Below the pieces are notes generated by a model that saw only the letters and a list, made by a program, of their open reading frames with translations, was not told the DNA's origin and did no database searches. Positions 24,640 to 33,652 of a DNA stretch of 64,000 nucleotides are shown here, one piece after another; within the stretch, counting starts at the first letter, position 1, and every line of letters starts with the position of its first letter. Source of the DNA: Marinitoga aeolica (GTDB lineage: Bacteria > Thermotogota > Thermotogae > Petrotogales > Petrotogaceae); contig NZ_CP069362.1 of assembly GCF_029910535.1 (NCBI RefSeq), forward strand, positions 1,550,001 to 1,614,000, in the 5' to 3' direction. Made by a program: the position numbers and the translations under genes.

Positions 24640-26099
24640 GAATAGCATTTTTTAATCCCCAGGGAAATTTTGATAAAAACAGTTCTAGATTAACAGAACA
24701 TCCTGATTTTGGAGGTCAGTTAATATATGTAAGAGAGGTTGCTATGGAATTATCAAAATTGGGAATTGAAGTGGATATTTTTACAAGAAAAATAATTGAT
24801 GAGAATTGGCCAGAGTTTAAAGAAACTTTTGATTATTATGAAGGATATAATAATTTGAGAATTATAAGAATACCTTTTGGCGGAAATAAATTTTTGAGAA
24901 AAGAGTTATTATGGCCACATTTAAAAGAATTTGCAGAAGGCATTTTAAAATATTATGATTCTATAGGTAAAATGCCAGATTTTGTAACAACACATTATGG
25001 AGATGGGGGGATTACTGGAGCGATATTTGAAGATATTACTCATATCCCATTTTCTTTCACAGCACATTCTTTAGGAGCGCAAAAAATGGATAAATTAGGA
25101 GTAAATAAATTTAATTTTGATGGATATGATGAAGAATATAATTTTTCTATAAGAATAAATGCAGAAAGAGTTTCCATGAATCGTTCGGCATTTAATATAG
25201 TAAGTACCAATCTTGAAAGATTCGAGCAGTATGGGCATCAACTGTATAATGGCGCTATAGATATAAATGATGACTCTAAGTTTAAAGTTATTCCACCTGG
25301 AGTAAATGTTAAAACATTTTCATCAGAAAATAAGGAATTAGATAATGATTTTTGGAATGAAATAGAAAAATATTTAATTAGAGATATAGAAAATAGAGAG
25401 AAGCAATATATAGTTGTTTCCAGTAGAGTGGATGAAAAAAAGAATCATCTTGGTGTGGTTAGAGCATATGCAAGGTCTAAAGAACTTCAAAAAATGGCGA
25501 ATCTGGTTATTTTTGTTAGAGGTTTAAAGAATGGTTTTAAGGATATGGACAAATTATCTGAAAAAGAGCAAAAAATAATAGGAGAAATAAAAAGAATAGT
25601 TGAAGATCATCAATTATATGGTAAAGTATCATTATTTGATGTGCCTGGACAAGAGGAATTAGCCAGCGCTTATAGATATTTTGTTAGAAAAAAATCTGTT
25701 TTTGTTTTGCCTGCTTTTTATGAACCATTTGGATTAGCTCCTATTGAGGCAGCAGCAGTGGGGCTTGCTGTTGTTGCAACTAAAAATGGCGGTCCTATGG
25801 AATCATTTGATAAAGGTAAATATGGGGTATTGATAGATCCATTTGATATAAAAGATATAGAAAAAGGTATTTTAGATGGATTGAAAAATTTTGATAAATA
25901 TTCTGAATTAGGTAAAAAGAGAGTTTTAGAAAATTATACATGGGAAATTACTGCTAAAAGATATCTTAAAAGTATAGAAGAATATTTAAAAAATCCTATT
26001 AGAAAAGAGAATTATTTGAAGATACCTGGATTCTTTTTTAATGAAAAAAATGAAGTAGATAAAAGCTTGATATTAGAATATTTGAAAAGTACAAATTAA
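24636..26099 (+). CDS. Sucrose-phosphate-synthase-like glycosyltransferase (GT4)
   Basis: A 487-residue GT4 enzyme. The N-terminus FFNPQGNF followed by TEHPDFGGQLIYV is typical of bacterial sucrose-phosphate synthases, which join a nucleotide-glucose and fructose 6-phosphate. Later motifs are the donor region SSRVDEKKNH and EPFGLAPIE (EX7E). Mannosylfructose-phosphate synthase is an alternative. The upstream PfkB kinase could supply the sugar phosphate. No sucrose-phosphatase is seen nearby. It overlaps the GH114 gene by ATGA and ends the long operon at a terminator. Confidence 0.85.
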   Translation: MRIAFFNPQGNFDKNSSRLTEHPDFGGQLIYVREVAMELSKLGIEVDIFTRKIIDENWPEFKETFDYYEGYNNLRIIRIPFGGNKFLRKELLWPHLKEFAEGILKYYDSIGKMPDFVTTHYGDGGITGAIFEDITHIPFSFTAHSLGAQKMDKLGVNKFNFDGYDEEYNFSIRINAERVSMNRSAFNIVSTNLERFEQYGHQLYNGAIDINDDSKFKVIPPGVNVKTFSSENKELDNDFWNEIEKYLIRDIENREKQYIVVSSRVDEKKNHLGVVRAYARSKELQKMANLVIFVRGLKNGFKDMDKLSEKEQKIIGEIKRIVEDHQLYGKVSLFDVPGQEELASAYRYFVRKKSVFVLPAFYEPFGLAPIEAAAVGLAVVATKNGGPMESFDKGKYGVLIDPFDIKDIEKGILDGLKNFDKYSELGKKRVLENYTWEITAKRYLKSIEEYLKNPIRKENYLKIPGFFFNEKNEVDKSLILEYLKSTN

Positions 26100-26124
26100 A
26101 AGGAGCCGGAAGGCTCCTTTTAAT
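26095..26124. terminator. Bidirectional terminator between the long operon and ssrA
   Basis: A 13-bp stem (ATTAAAAGGAGCC arm) capped by a GGAA tetraloop; T-rich on both strands. It overlaps the stop codon of the glycosyltransferase and ends six bases from the tmRNA 3' end. Confidence 0.9.
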
Positions 26125-26129
26125 TATGA

Positions 26130-26490
26130 TGGTGGAGACGGCGGGAGTCGAACCCGCGTCCGAAAGTAAAGTAAGCCGGACATCTCCGAGCGCAGCCTGT
26201 GTTTTAAATTTTGCCTTTTCTTCTCCCACAGGCAGGATAAAAAAAGGCTATCTCCCTGAGATTTCCCCAAAAACCCGGGAGAAAGGTTTTTAGGTAAGGG
26301 TCATAATTATGACGTCCTATTTAACCATTTGACCCAGAACGGTTAATAGGACGGCTGCTAATTAAATTAAGCAGCTAAAGCGTAATTTTCTTCGGCAACT
26401 CTCTTTTTTGACCGATTATTTAACGTGGTAACAGTCTTCCACGGCTCGCTTTCCGACTTACTCTACCCCCGTCGAAACCGTTTCGTCCCC
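26130..26490 (-). ncRNA. ssrA: tmRNA (one-piece)
   Basis: Rescues stalled ribosomes and tags their nascent chains. The 361-nt RNA starts GGGGACGAAACGG and ends CGUCUCCACCA with encoded CCA; these form the seven-base-pair tRNA-like acceptor stem with one G-U pair. The T-arm GGGTTCGACTCCC is present at the 3' end. The reading frame after the resume codon GCC encodes AEENYALAA and then TAA (near 26365-26394), ending in the LAA recognised by proteases such as ClpXP and Lon. Pseudoknot-type hairpins fill the rest. Confidence 0.97.
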
Positions 26491-26500
26491 AGCGCTATAC

Positions 26501-26529
26501 ATTATAACATAAATGATTTTGTTTTTCAA
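26501..26529 (-). promoter_or_regulatory. ssrA promoter
   Basis: On the minus strand, TTGAAA (26524-26529) and TATAAT (26501-26506) at exact 17-bp spacing, ten bases before the tmRNA 5' end. It is the clearest sigma-70-type promoter in the window. Confidence 0.88.
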
Positions 26530-26564
26530 CTCTTTAGACGATAAAAATTTAAATGAGGTTTTAA

Positions 26565-27824
26565 TTATTCTTTAATATTTATTGTTTTTTTGATTATTGA
26601 GTTGTAATTATAATACGTACATTCTATTTCAAATATATATGTTTTAGGAAAGTTTTCATTTATAGGAACTTTAAATTTATTCTTATATATTTGAATTTTT
26701 TCTTTATTATAAAAAATCCCAAAATTATTTATAATTTTTTCCTGTGCATTAGAAAATAAAATTTTTGGATTTTTTATTTCAAAAATTGCATAATTTCCTT
26801 CTTTTCCCAAATAATTAATTTTTACATCTATTTTTTTTATATTTTTTGGATTATTTTTTATTTCTATAGTTTTTATGCCATTAATATATTTATCATTAAC
26901 TTTAGTTTCAAAATATAAATCATAAATTCCTGCATTTTTAAATGGCACCAAAATTAATGAATTATTTAAATAAGAATAGTTAATTTCCCTGTAATCACCT
27001 AAGATTTTAAATTTCCAGAATTTAATATTATATTTTTTTATTTCATTGGAATATTTATCATATACTTTTATATTTTTAAGTTTTAAAAGATATTCGTTAT
27101 CTGTGAAAATAACATTTTTATCAAAGTCAAAAGAAACTTTTGAAGGCTCTTCTGGTAATATATTTAGCTGTATTTCCTTTACTTTATTATTATCAGCAAA
27201 AATAGACAAACTATATTTACCAGCTTTATATATAGCAGGAATAGTTATTTTTATCTCTCCAAATTCATTTGTTTTTCCTGCATAAACTTTTTCTTCATCA
27301 TTTATGCTGTAAAAAATATTGACATTTTCTGAAAAAAGATTGTTATATGTGGCGATTAATTTAATATTTTCTTTTTTCCCAGCAGGTATTTCTAAATAAT
27401 TTGGACCGTTAATATAAAAAACTTTATCTTTTCCGAATTTTATAATAGGCATAGATAAACCAATACCGAAATACTGAATCATGTTTTTATTTAAATTATA
27501 GTTCAAGTAAAAATTATATAATCTTGCCATTACACCAATTGAATACATAGAATCATATTTGATATATGGTTCTATATAAAGTTTTCCAAAACGGGCAAAA
27601 GTGGAAATAATACCTGTGGGTTGTAAGTTTGAATAGCTTCCAACCTGTAATTTTAAAGGTACATTACCAAAATCATATCCGGCATAGAATGAATGTATGT
27701 TTGTAGGGATAAAAGAATTATCATATTTGAAAAAATCATAGTTATAATTAATAAAAATATTATTTAAACGACCAAAAGAAATTATTGAAAAAACTATCAT
27801 TATTAGAGTTAAGATCTTTTTCAT
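26565..27824 (-). CDS. Secreted protein with Ig-like region, possible outer-envelope component
   Basis: A 419-residue protein with a signal peptide (MKKILTLIMIVFSIISFG) and no lipobox. Residues 20-125 alternate aromatic and polar residues with many Tyr, Phe and Asn, like a small beta-barrel or surface region; the rest resembles two or three Ig-like beta-sandwich modules. No enzyme motif. ATG at 27824 has GGAGG five bases upstream; an in-frame ATG at 27836 overlaps that site. It is coupled to the giant lipoprotein gene just upstream, so both may work together on the cell surface or in the periplasm. Family not recognised. Confidence 0.7.
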   Translation of the reverse strand: MKKILTLIMIVFSIISFGRLNNIFINYNYDFFKYDNSFIPTNIHSFYAGYDFGNVPLKLQVGSYSNLQPTGIISTFARFGKLYIEPYIKYDSMYSIGVMARLYNFYLNYNLNKNMIQYFGIGLSMPIIKFGKDKVFYINGPNYLEIPAGKKENIKLIATYNNLFSENVNIFYSINDEEKVYAGKTNEFGEIKITIPAIYKAGKYSLSIFADNNKVKEIQLNILPEEPSKVSFDFDKNVIFTDNEYLLKLKNIKVYDKYSNEIKKYNIKFWKFKILGDYREINYSYLNNSLILVPFKNAGIYDLYFETKVNDKYINGIKTIEIKNNPKNIKKIDVKINYLGKEGNYAIFEIKNPKILFSNAQEKIINNFGIFYNKEKIQIYKNKFKVPINENFPKTYIFEIECTYYNYNSIIKKTINIKE

Positions 27825-27837
27825 ATTATCCTCCATT

Positions 27838-30800
27838 CTATTCTGGTGTATTCCATCCTATAAGATTTGAATCTGTTTTTATTAAATAGGCATTGCCGTT
27901 TTCAGTATCGCTAAATGATTTAGTTGATCCAAAAATAATGTATCCATTATCAGAAGCTTTTATTATACCATTTGCAATATCTTCATTTTCTCTGCCAAAT
28001 GTTGATTTTTTTATGACATTAAGCGATTTATCAGTTTTTATAACTTCTATATCTCCGTTGTTATTATTTAAAATTATTATATATCCATCATCATTTTTTA
28101 ATATTTTAGCAAAATTGTTCTTGAAGTTATTTTCATAAATAGGAGTCCATTCTTCATTGAGTCTATAACTATATTTTTTAATAATCAAATTATTATTCTT
28201 AAATCCTGACACTATAAATCCATCTTTTGTATCTTCAACATCAAATAGAGCATCTATATCATCAAGTGTTTTTTCAGATTCTTTGTTGAAGTTTTCATCT
28301 GTTTTTAATATATAACCTTGATTGTTTGAAGCTCCAATAATAATAAATTTTTTATTACTATCTTCATCTGTTATTCCTATAATAGCATTTAAAGTAATGT
28401 CGCTATAAGAAACAGTATTTAATAATGTTGAACCGTTGGATAAATTAACTTTCGAAATAAAACTATTTCCAGAATTATTTCCGATAATAATATATGAACC
28501 ATCAGATAATCGCAAATGATCTTTTATAGACGTAGCATCAATATTAGTTGGAGTAGCATTTTTTAATGTTAAAGAATCATTATACTCTTCAAAAGAAACT
28601 TTGCCAGAATTAATTCCTGTTACTATAATATTAGAATTATAGTAATCAAGTAATTTAGGATCAATACCGCTTAAAACTGAAGAAGTTTCAGTTCCAGAGG
28701 AATCGAATTTTATTAAAGTATAATTTGAATTATCTTTTTGTATAGCGATGATCTCGTTATTTATATCAAGAGCATTAATTATTTCATTTTTTTCAGATGT
28801 GTTTCCTCTTTCGATTGTAAAGATGTTCGTATCTGATTTTTCTGTTTTAAATGAAATAATGTTTTCGCTTTTGCTTTCTTTTGAATCTATAGCTCGAAGT
28901 TTCCAATAGTATGTAGAATTTGGTTTTAATCTTTTTGCGTAATATTCAAGCTGTGTTGTATTATATAACACTGTACTATAGTCAGTTCCATTTGAAGAAA
29001 TTAATAAATCATATGTTAAATTTTGACCTTCTGGGTCATAAGCCTTCCAGGAAATTGTTGATTCTAAACCGTTTTGTAAAACATATGTTATATTTGGGAT
29101 GCTTGGCGCTTTGTTAACAGTAAAGCTCATAATATCTGATACAGCATAACCATCATAATAATCTTTTGCAATAACCTTCCAATAATATGTAAGTCCTTCA
29201 GTTAAAGAGCTTAAATTATAAGAATTGTAGATATAATCAGTTGCGATTTTGGTTAAATTAAGTTTATTAGTTCCAAAATATAAATCATATTTTAAAGTAT
29301 CATTATCATTATCGCTGGCATTCCATTTCAAAGTAACGTTTTTTTCTACTCCAAGAGCATTATTAGAAGGATAAAATTTATCTTCTTCGAAAACGGGAAC
29401 TGCGTTAGTTTTAAATGATTTTATTTCAGATTCGGTTTTTCCTCCTTTATCATCATAAGCAATAATCTTCCAATAATATGTTTGATTATATTCTAGATTA
29501 GTTAATGAATATTCCGATAAAGTAGTAGAGCCAATCAAATTTAAATTGTTTTTAGAGGTTCCTAAATATACTTCATAGGTTAGATCATCACCATCTTGAT
29601 CATAGGCATTCCAATAAACATTATTACCATTTTTCATATGATCTAAGCTATCTGAACGTAATGAATCATTATAGATTATAGGTGCTTTAGTTGTTGAAAA
29701 AGTTATTTCTGTTGAATCAGAAGAACCTTTATCATCTTTAACTGTGATTTTTAATATATAATTTGAATTAGATAATAACTTTAAAGAATAATCATTATTA
29801 GATGTAGTGGCTTTTAGAGTTTCATATCCATTTCTACTTAAATTAATATCAAAGGTTAATGGATCACCATCATTATCAGTAGCATTCCAAGTTATATTTG
29901 TATTTAAAGAAACATTAGTTGAACCGCTGGATAAATTTATAAAAGTTATATGTGGTTTATAAGTAGTGGTGAATTTTCTAAAATTAGTTTCTGTAACACC
30001 ATGCATTTCATCTTCAAGTTTTAATTTCCAATAATATGTAGTTCCTGGTTTTAATATTTTATTAATTGTATAATCATTTGTTCCATTTGCATTAGAAATA
30101 TATTCACTGTTTAAATTATTAACAGTTTCTCCAAAATAAATATATATGTTAAAAGTAGAAGAATCATGATCATCAGCGTTCCATATAATTTTTGGTGTTA
30201 AAGGTATATTTGTTTCATTGTTTTGTGGTGAAAAATCTAATAAAATTGGTGGTTCATTGATATTTAAAGCAATAGAATTTCCTTTTAAATAAAATCCCTT
30301 ATTATTGAATGCTTTTACATAAATATTATAAATCCCGCCTTCTGGGATATTGATAGTTGTATAATTTTCTGTAACATTGGTAGCAATGGGGGTTTCTATA
30401 CCATCTTTCTCTTTATATACATTATAATATATGGCATTTGAGCTGGTTAACCATTTTATTTTCATTTTGTTAGGATATTTATTTTCATTAAATGTATATT
30501 CTTTTGAAGGATCATAATAATCGTAAATATTTGTAATATCAGGATTATTAAATGGATTGGAATCAGTAGTGAATGTTGATTCATCAGAAATGGATGTTGC
30601 AAAATTACTATCTATTGTCATAACTTTCCATATATATGTTTTATTTGCAGTTAAATCAGTTAGTGTATAATTTGAATTTGTTGTTGTTGCGATTTCAGTA
30701 TCATCAAGATAAATTTTATAATATAAATTATCATTATCTGGATCATAAGAATTCCATTTTAGAGTAACTGTAGCCCCTAAGTTTTCTTCAGAAATAGGAT

Positions 30801-32904
30801 AAGTTAAAGTGATTGTTGGCTGATGTGTTGTTTTAAATGTTTGCGTTGCTGAAATTATTGTGGCCATATTGCTATCTCTTACTAAAACACTCCATGAATA
30901 TTCTGTATCTGGTAACAAAAAACTATCATACTCTAAAGATGTAGATTTTGTTGTTTTAGTTATCGTTTTATCTGGAAATACCAGATTTAATGTATATTCT
31001 AATTCATCATTATCTGTGTCTGTTGAACTCCATGTAAATACTGGTTTTAAAGACACATTATTTCCTTTTGGAGATTTTAATTCTATTTCAGGAAGTGACG
31101 TTGTAGTGAAATAACTTATTTTACTTGTTGCTGAGGCATTTTTGCTATCATAAGCGACAACTTCCCACTTATACGTGGTTTGAGGAAATAAATAATAATT
31201 AAATTTATATCTATTTTCTGTTAATGTAGCTATTAAAGATAAACTTTCAGAACTTTTTGAAAAGTATAGATTGTAATATAAAATTTCATCATCGGGATCC
31301 TCAAAATTCCATTTTAATTCTGGCATCAAATTTATATTTTTTTCATTATTTTCAGGGGAAATATCTTTGAAAATAGGTTTTTCATTTGTCATAAAGGTTG
31401 CTATATCACTTATAGATGTAGCATTATTTGAATCAATTGCTTCAACCTGCCAATAATAAATTTTACCATAATCAAGATTGTGAAGTATATAATAATTATG
31501 GTTAATATTTTCTTTAAAAGCTATATTATCCGCGCTATTCCCAAAATAAATATTATAAGTTAATTTATTATTATCTATATCATATGATTCCCAGGTTAAA
31601 GTAGCAATGTCCGTTGGAATATTTATTTTATTATTCGGATATAAATCATATGGTTTGGCAGGATTTGAATTTGTCCTGAATTTTATAATGTTGCTTTTGG
31701 CTATATTTCCTTTGTTATCATCGGCCAATATTTGTAAGGCATAATATTGATTCTTTTTTAGTTGAACATCATAAAAATTATTTTTAATTTTTTCATCAAT
31801 CAATAGATCTGTGGAAAAATCTATGTTTTTAATATCAATTTCAGGATTTTCTGAAATGTTTTTTAATTTAATGTTATAGGTTAAATCATCATCATCAGCA
31901 TCGGTGGCATTCCAAGTTATTTTTGTATCAACAGGTATGCCAATGGCATAATTTTCTATTTCTGTATTTTTTATAGGATAAGTTATTTCAATTTCAGGTT
32001 TATAAGAGGTTGTAAAAGTTAAAATAGGACTTTTGAAACTATTGTTTTTATCAATAACTTCCCAATAAAATGTGGTTCCTGGAGGCAAATTTTTAATAGT
32101 ATAAGAGTTTTTTGAAGTTTCTATTTGCTTATAATATTTACCATCGTCAAATGAACTGCTAGTAGAAAATAATAAAATATAATTTGAATTAATTGTATAA
32201 TCCCATTTTAGTGTAACTTCATTTATAGGCACACTTTTTTCGTTATTTGAAGGATAAAAGTTGTAAAAACCGAAATCAGCCACATTAATTACTAATACTT
32301 TTTCACTACTTTCATCAATATTATCAAAAGCTATTAATTTAATATAATAAGTTTTTCCGTAAGATAGATCTTCTAATCTGAAACTTGTATCTTTTCCAGA
32401 ATAAGAAAGCTCCTTATCCGAAAAATCGGGAGTTGTACTTTTATATAATTCGTATTTTTTAATTCCATCTTTGTCATATCCACTCCATCGTAATTCTACA
32501 TAATTTTTATAAATAGTAGTTTTGTCTATAATAAAAGATATTTCAGGTTTATCAGTAGTTTTAATTTTATAAATTTCAGAATCAGTGTATTCATTTCCTT
32601 TAATAGTTCTGATTTTTATGTAATATTCATTTTCAGGTTCTAAATTTTCAAGTCTAGTAAATGTATTAGAGGTAGATATTTTATTGTCAAATGATGTTTC
32701 AGATTTGCCATAATATATTTCAAAGTTGAAGTCATCATTTTTTTCACTTCCTTCCAGTGTCCAGAATAAATCGATGCTTGTAGGAAGGTTATTGAAATTT
32801 GTTGGATATGTTAAAATAGCCTTTGGAGGCCTAACTTTAAAAACACATGAATTTAATAGCAAAAATAAAGATATTAATAATATATAAAATAATAATTTTT
32901 TCAT
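27838..32904 (-). CDS. Giant lipoprotein with about 14 fibronectin-III-like repeats
   Basis: The 1688-residue protein begins with a lipoprotein signal peptide and lipobox (LLLNSC, Cys near residue 20). About 14 modules of 85-100 residues follow, up to about residue 1360. Each has a W near the start (KWNA, TWES), often an acidic D-x-D-x-D-x-L loop that could bind calcium, and an ending like TYYWKVIAYD followed by FTT. They resemble fibronectin III/cadherin-like domains with a tyrosine corner. The last 320 residues carry repeats like DGYIIFGS and GYILKTD, probably a beta-propeller. It is likely anchored to a membrane facing the periplasm or sheath and binds polymers or other proteins. Exact function unknown. 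Confidence 0.85.
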   Translation of the reverse strand: MKKLLFYILLISLFLLLNSCVFKVRPPKAILTYPTNFNNLPTSIDLFWTLEGSEKNDDFNFEIYYGKSETSFDNKISTSNTFTRLENLEPENEYYIKIRTIKGNEYTDSEIYKIKTTDKPEISFIIDKTTIYKNYVELRWSGYDKDGIKKYELYKSTTPDFSDKELSYSGKDTSFRLEDLSYGKTYYIKLIAFDNIDESSEKVLVINVADFGFYNFYPSNNEKSVPINEVTLKWDYTINSNYILLFSTSSSFDDGKYYKQIETSKNSYTIKNLPPGTTFYWEVIDKNNSFKSPILTFTTSYKPEIEITYPIKNTEIENYAIGIPVDTKITWNATDADDDDLTYNIKLKNISENPEIDIKNIDFSTDLLIDEKIKNNFYDVQLKKNQYYALQILADDNKGNIAKSNIIKFRTNSNPAKPYDLYPNNKINIPTDIATLTWESYDIDNNKLTYNIYFGNSADNIAFKENINHNYYILHNLDYGKIYYWQVEAIDSNNATSISDIATFMTNEKPIFKDISPENNEKNINLMPELKWNFEDPDDEILYYNLYFSKSSESLSLIATLTENRYKFNYYLFPQTTYKWEVVAYDSKNASATSKISYFTTTSLPEIELKSPKGNNVSLKPVFTWSSTDTDNDELEYTLNLVFPDKTITKTTKSTSLEYDSFLLPDTEYSWSVLVRDSNMATIISATQTFKTTHQPTITLTYPISEENLGATVTLKWNSYDPDNDNLYYKIYLDDTEIATTTNSNYTLTDLTANKTYIWKVMTIDSNFATSISDESTFTTDSNPFNNPDITNIYDYYDPSKEYTFNENKYPNKMKIKWLTSSNAIYYNVYKEKDGIETPIATNVTENYTTINIPEGGIYNIYVKAFNNKGFYLKGNSIALNINEPPILLDFSPQNNETNIPLTPKIIWNADDHDSSTFNIYIYFGETVNNLNSEYISNANGTNDYTINKILKPGTTYYWKLKLEDEMHGVTETNFRKFTTTYKPHITFINLSSGSTNVSLNTNITWNATDNDGDPLTFDINLSRNGYETLKATTSNNDYSLKLLSNSNYILKITVKDDKGSSDSTEITFSTTKAPIIYNDSLRSDSLDHMKNGNNVYWNAYDQDGDDLTYEVYLGTSKNNLNLIGSTTLSEYSLTNLEYNQTYYWKIIAYDDKGGKTESEIKSFKTNAVPVFEEDKFYPSNNALGVEKNVTLKWNASDNDNDTLKYDLYFGTNKLNLTKIATDYIYNSYNLSSLTEGLTYYWKVIAKDYYDGYAVSDIMSFTVNKAPSIPNITYVLQNGLESTISWKAYDPEGQNLTYDLLISSNGTDYSTVLYNTTQLEYYAKRLKPNSTYYWKLRAIDSKESKSENIISFKTEKSDTNIFTIERGNTSEKNEIINALDINNEIIAIQKDNSNYTLIKFDSSGTETSSVLSGIDPKLLDYYNSNIIVTGINSGKVSFEEYNDSLTLKNATPTNIDATSIKDHLRLSDGSYIIIGNNSGNSFISKVNLSNGSTLLNTVSYSDITLNAIIGITDEDSNKKFIIIGASNNQGYILKTDENFNKESEKTLDDIDALFDVEDTKDGFIVSGFKNNNLIIKKYSYRLNEEWTPIYENNFKNNFAKILKNDDGYIIILNNNNGDIEVIKTDKSLNVIKKSTFGRENEDIANGIIKASDNGYIIFGSTKSFSDTENGNAYLIKTDSNLIGWNTPE

Positions 32905-32911
32905 TATATCA

Positions 32912-32936
32912 CCTCGTTAGATTATTCTATACGAGG
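32912..32936 (-). promoter_or_regulatory. Possible ribosome-binding-site hairpin before the giant lipoprotein gene
   Basis: On the minus strand CCTCGT and ACGAGG are separated by 13 bases. The second arm overlaps the GAGGTGAT ribosome binding site, so folding would hide it. Six base pairs only; tentative. Confidence 0.3.
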
Positions 32937-32956
32937 GAGAAAAATTCTTAAAGTAA

Positions 32957-33652
32957 TTATTTTTTTGAAATAAAATACAACAAATTTTCTTTTGGTTTTA
33001 CAAACCTCGTTGGATAATCTTTGCCTTCAAAAATTTCTTTTAAAATTTTTATCTTTTTTTCTCCAGATAGTAGAAACATAACATTTTTGCTGTTATTAAT
33101 GGTCTTGTATGTGAATGTTATTCTTGGGATTTTGGGGGTTGCATTTTTGGGATAAGTTATATCAACGTATTTATCGTCTGAAACCGGGGTATCTGGGAAG
33201 ATAGAAGCTGTATGTCCATCATTTCCCATACCCAATAGGATTAAATCAAAAGAAACATCTTTCTTTTTCGACTTGAAAAAGTCTAGTATTCTGTTTTCAT
33301 AATCTTTTGCACATTTTTCTATAGGTAAAATTTCTGTTTTAACTCTATATACATTAGTTTTCGGAATATCAATTTTTGAAATCAATGTTTCCGTTGCCAT
33401 GTTATAATTGCTATATACATCATTTTTATCAACGTATCGTTCATCACCAAAAAATAGGTGTACATCATTCCAATTTATTTTATTTTTATATTCAGAAGAT
33501 AAAATCCCATATAATAATTTAGGAGTATTTCCACCTGCTAACACCAGTGTGAAATAATTCTGTTTTTTTATATAATAATTATAAAAATTATAAATCGTTT
33601 TTGCAGCATCATAACTCATTTCATTAATATTATTATATTCAAATATCCTCAT
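32957..33652 (-). CDS. pgl: 6-phosphogluconolactonase
   Basis: Hydrolyses 6-phosphogluconolactone in the oxidative pentose phosphate pathway. The 231-residue NagB-like fold shows LVLAGGNTPK near residue 40, FFGDERYV near residue 70 and LLGMGNDGHTASIFP near residue 140, all typical of the SOL/DevB type. ATG at 33652 has GGAGG five bases before it and overlaps the zwf stop as ATGA; a GTG at 33664 is less likely. Third gene of the gnd-zwf-pgl operon. Confidence 0.95.
   Translation of the reverse strand: MRIFEYNNINEMSYDAAKTIYNFYNYYIKKQNYFTLVLAGGNTPKLLYGILSSEYKNKINWNDVHLFFGDERYVDKNDVYSNYNMATETLISKIDIPKTNVYRVKTEILPIEKCAKDYENRILDFFKSKKKDVSFDLILLGMGNDGHTASIFPDTPVSDDKYVDITYPKNATPKIPRITFTYKTINNSKNVMFLLSGEKKIKILKEIFEGKDYPTRFVKPKENLLYFISKK

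Noticed and set aside
26140-26160. tRNA-like T-arm sequence
   Set aside because: It belongs to the tRNA-like domain of tmRNA, not to a separate tRNA.
28900-32500. Regular repeats in DNA, considered as CRISPR or tandem satellite
   Set aside because: They are diverged codon-level repeats of the fibronectin-like modules within one long reading frame.
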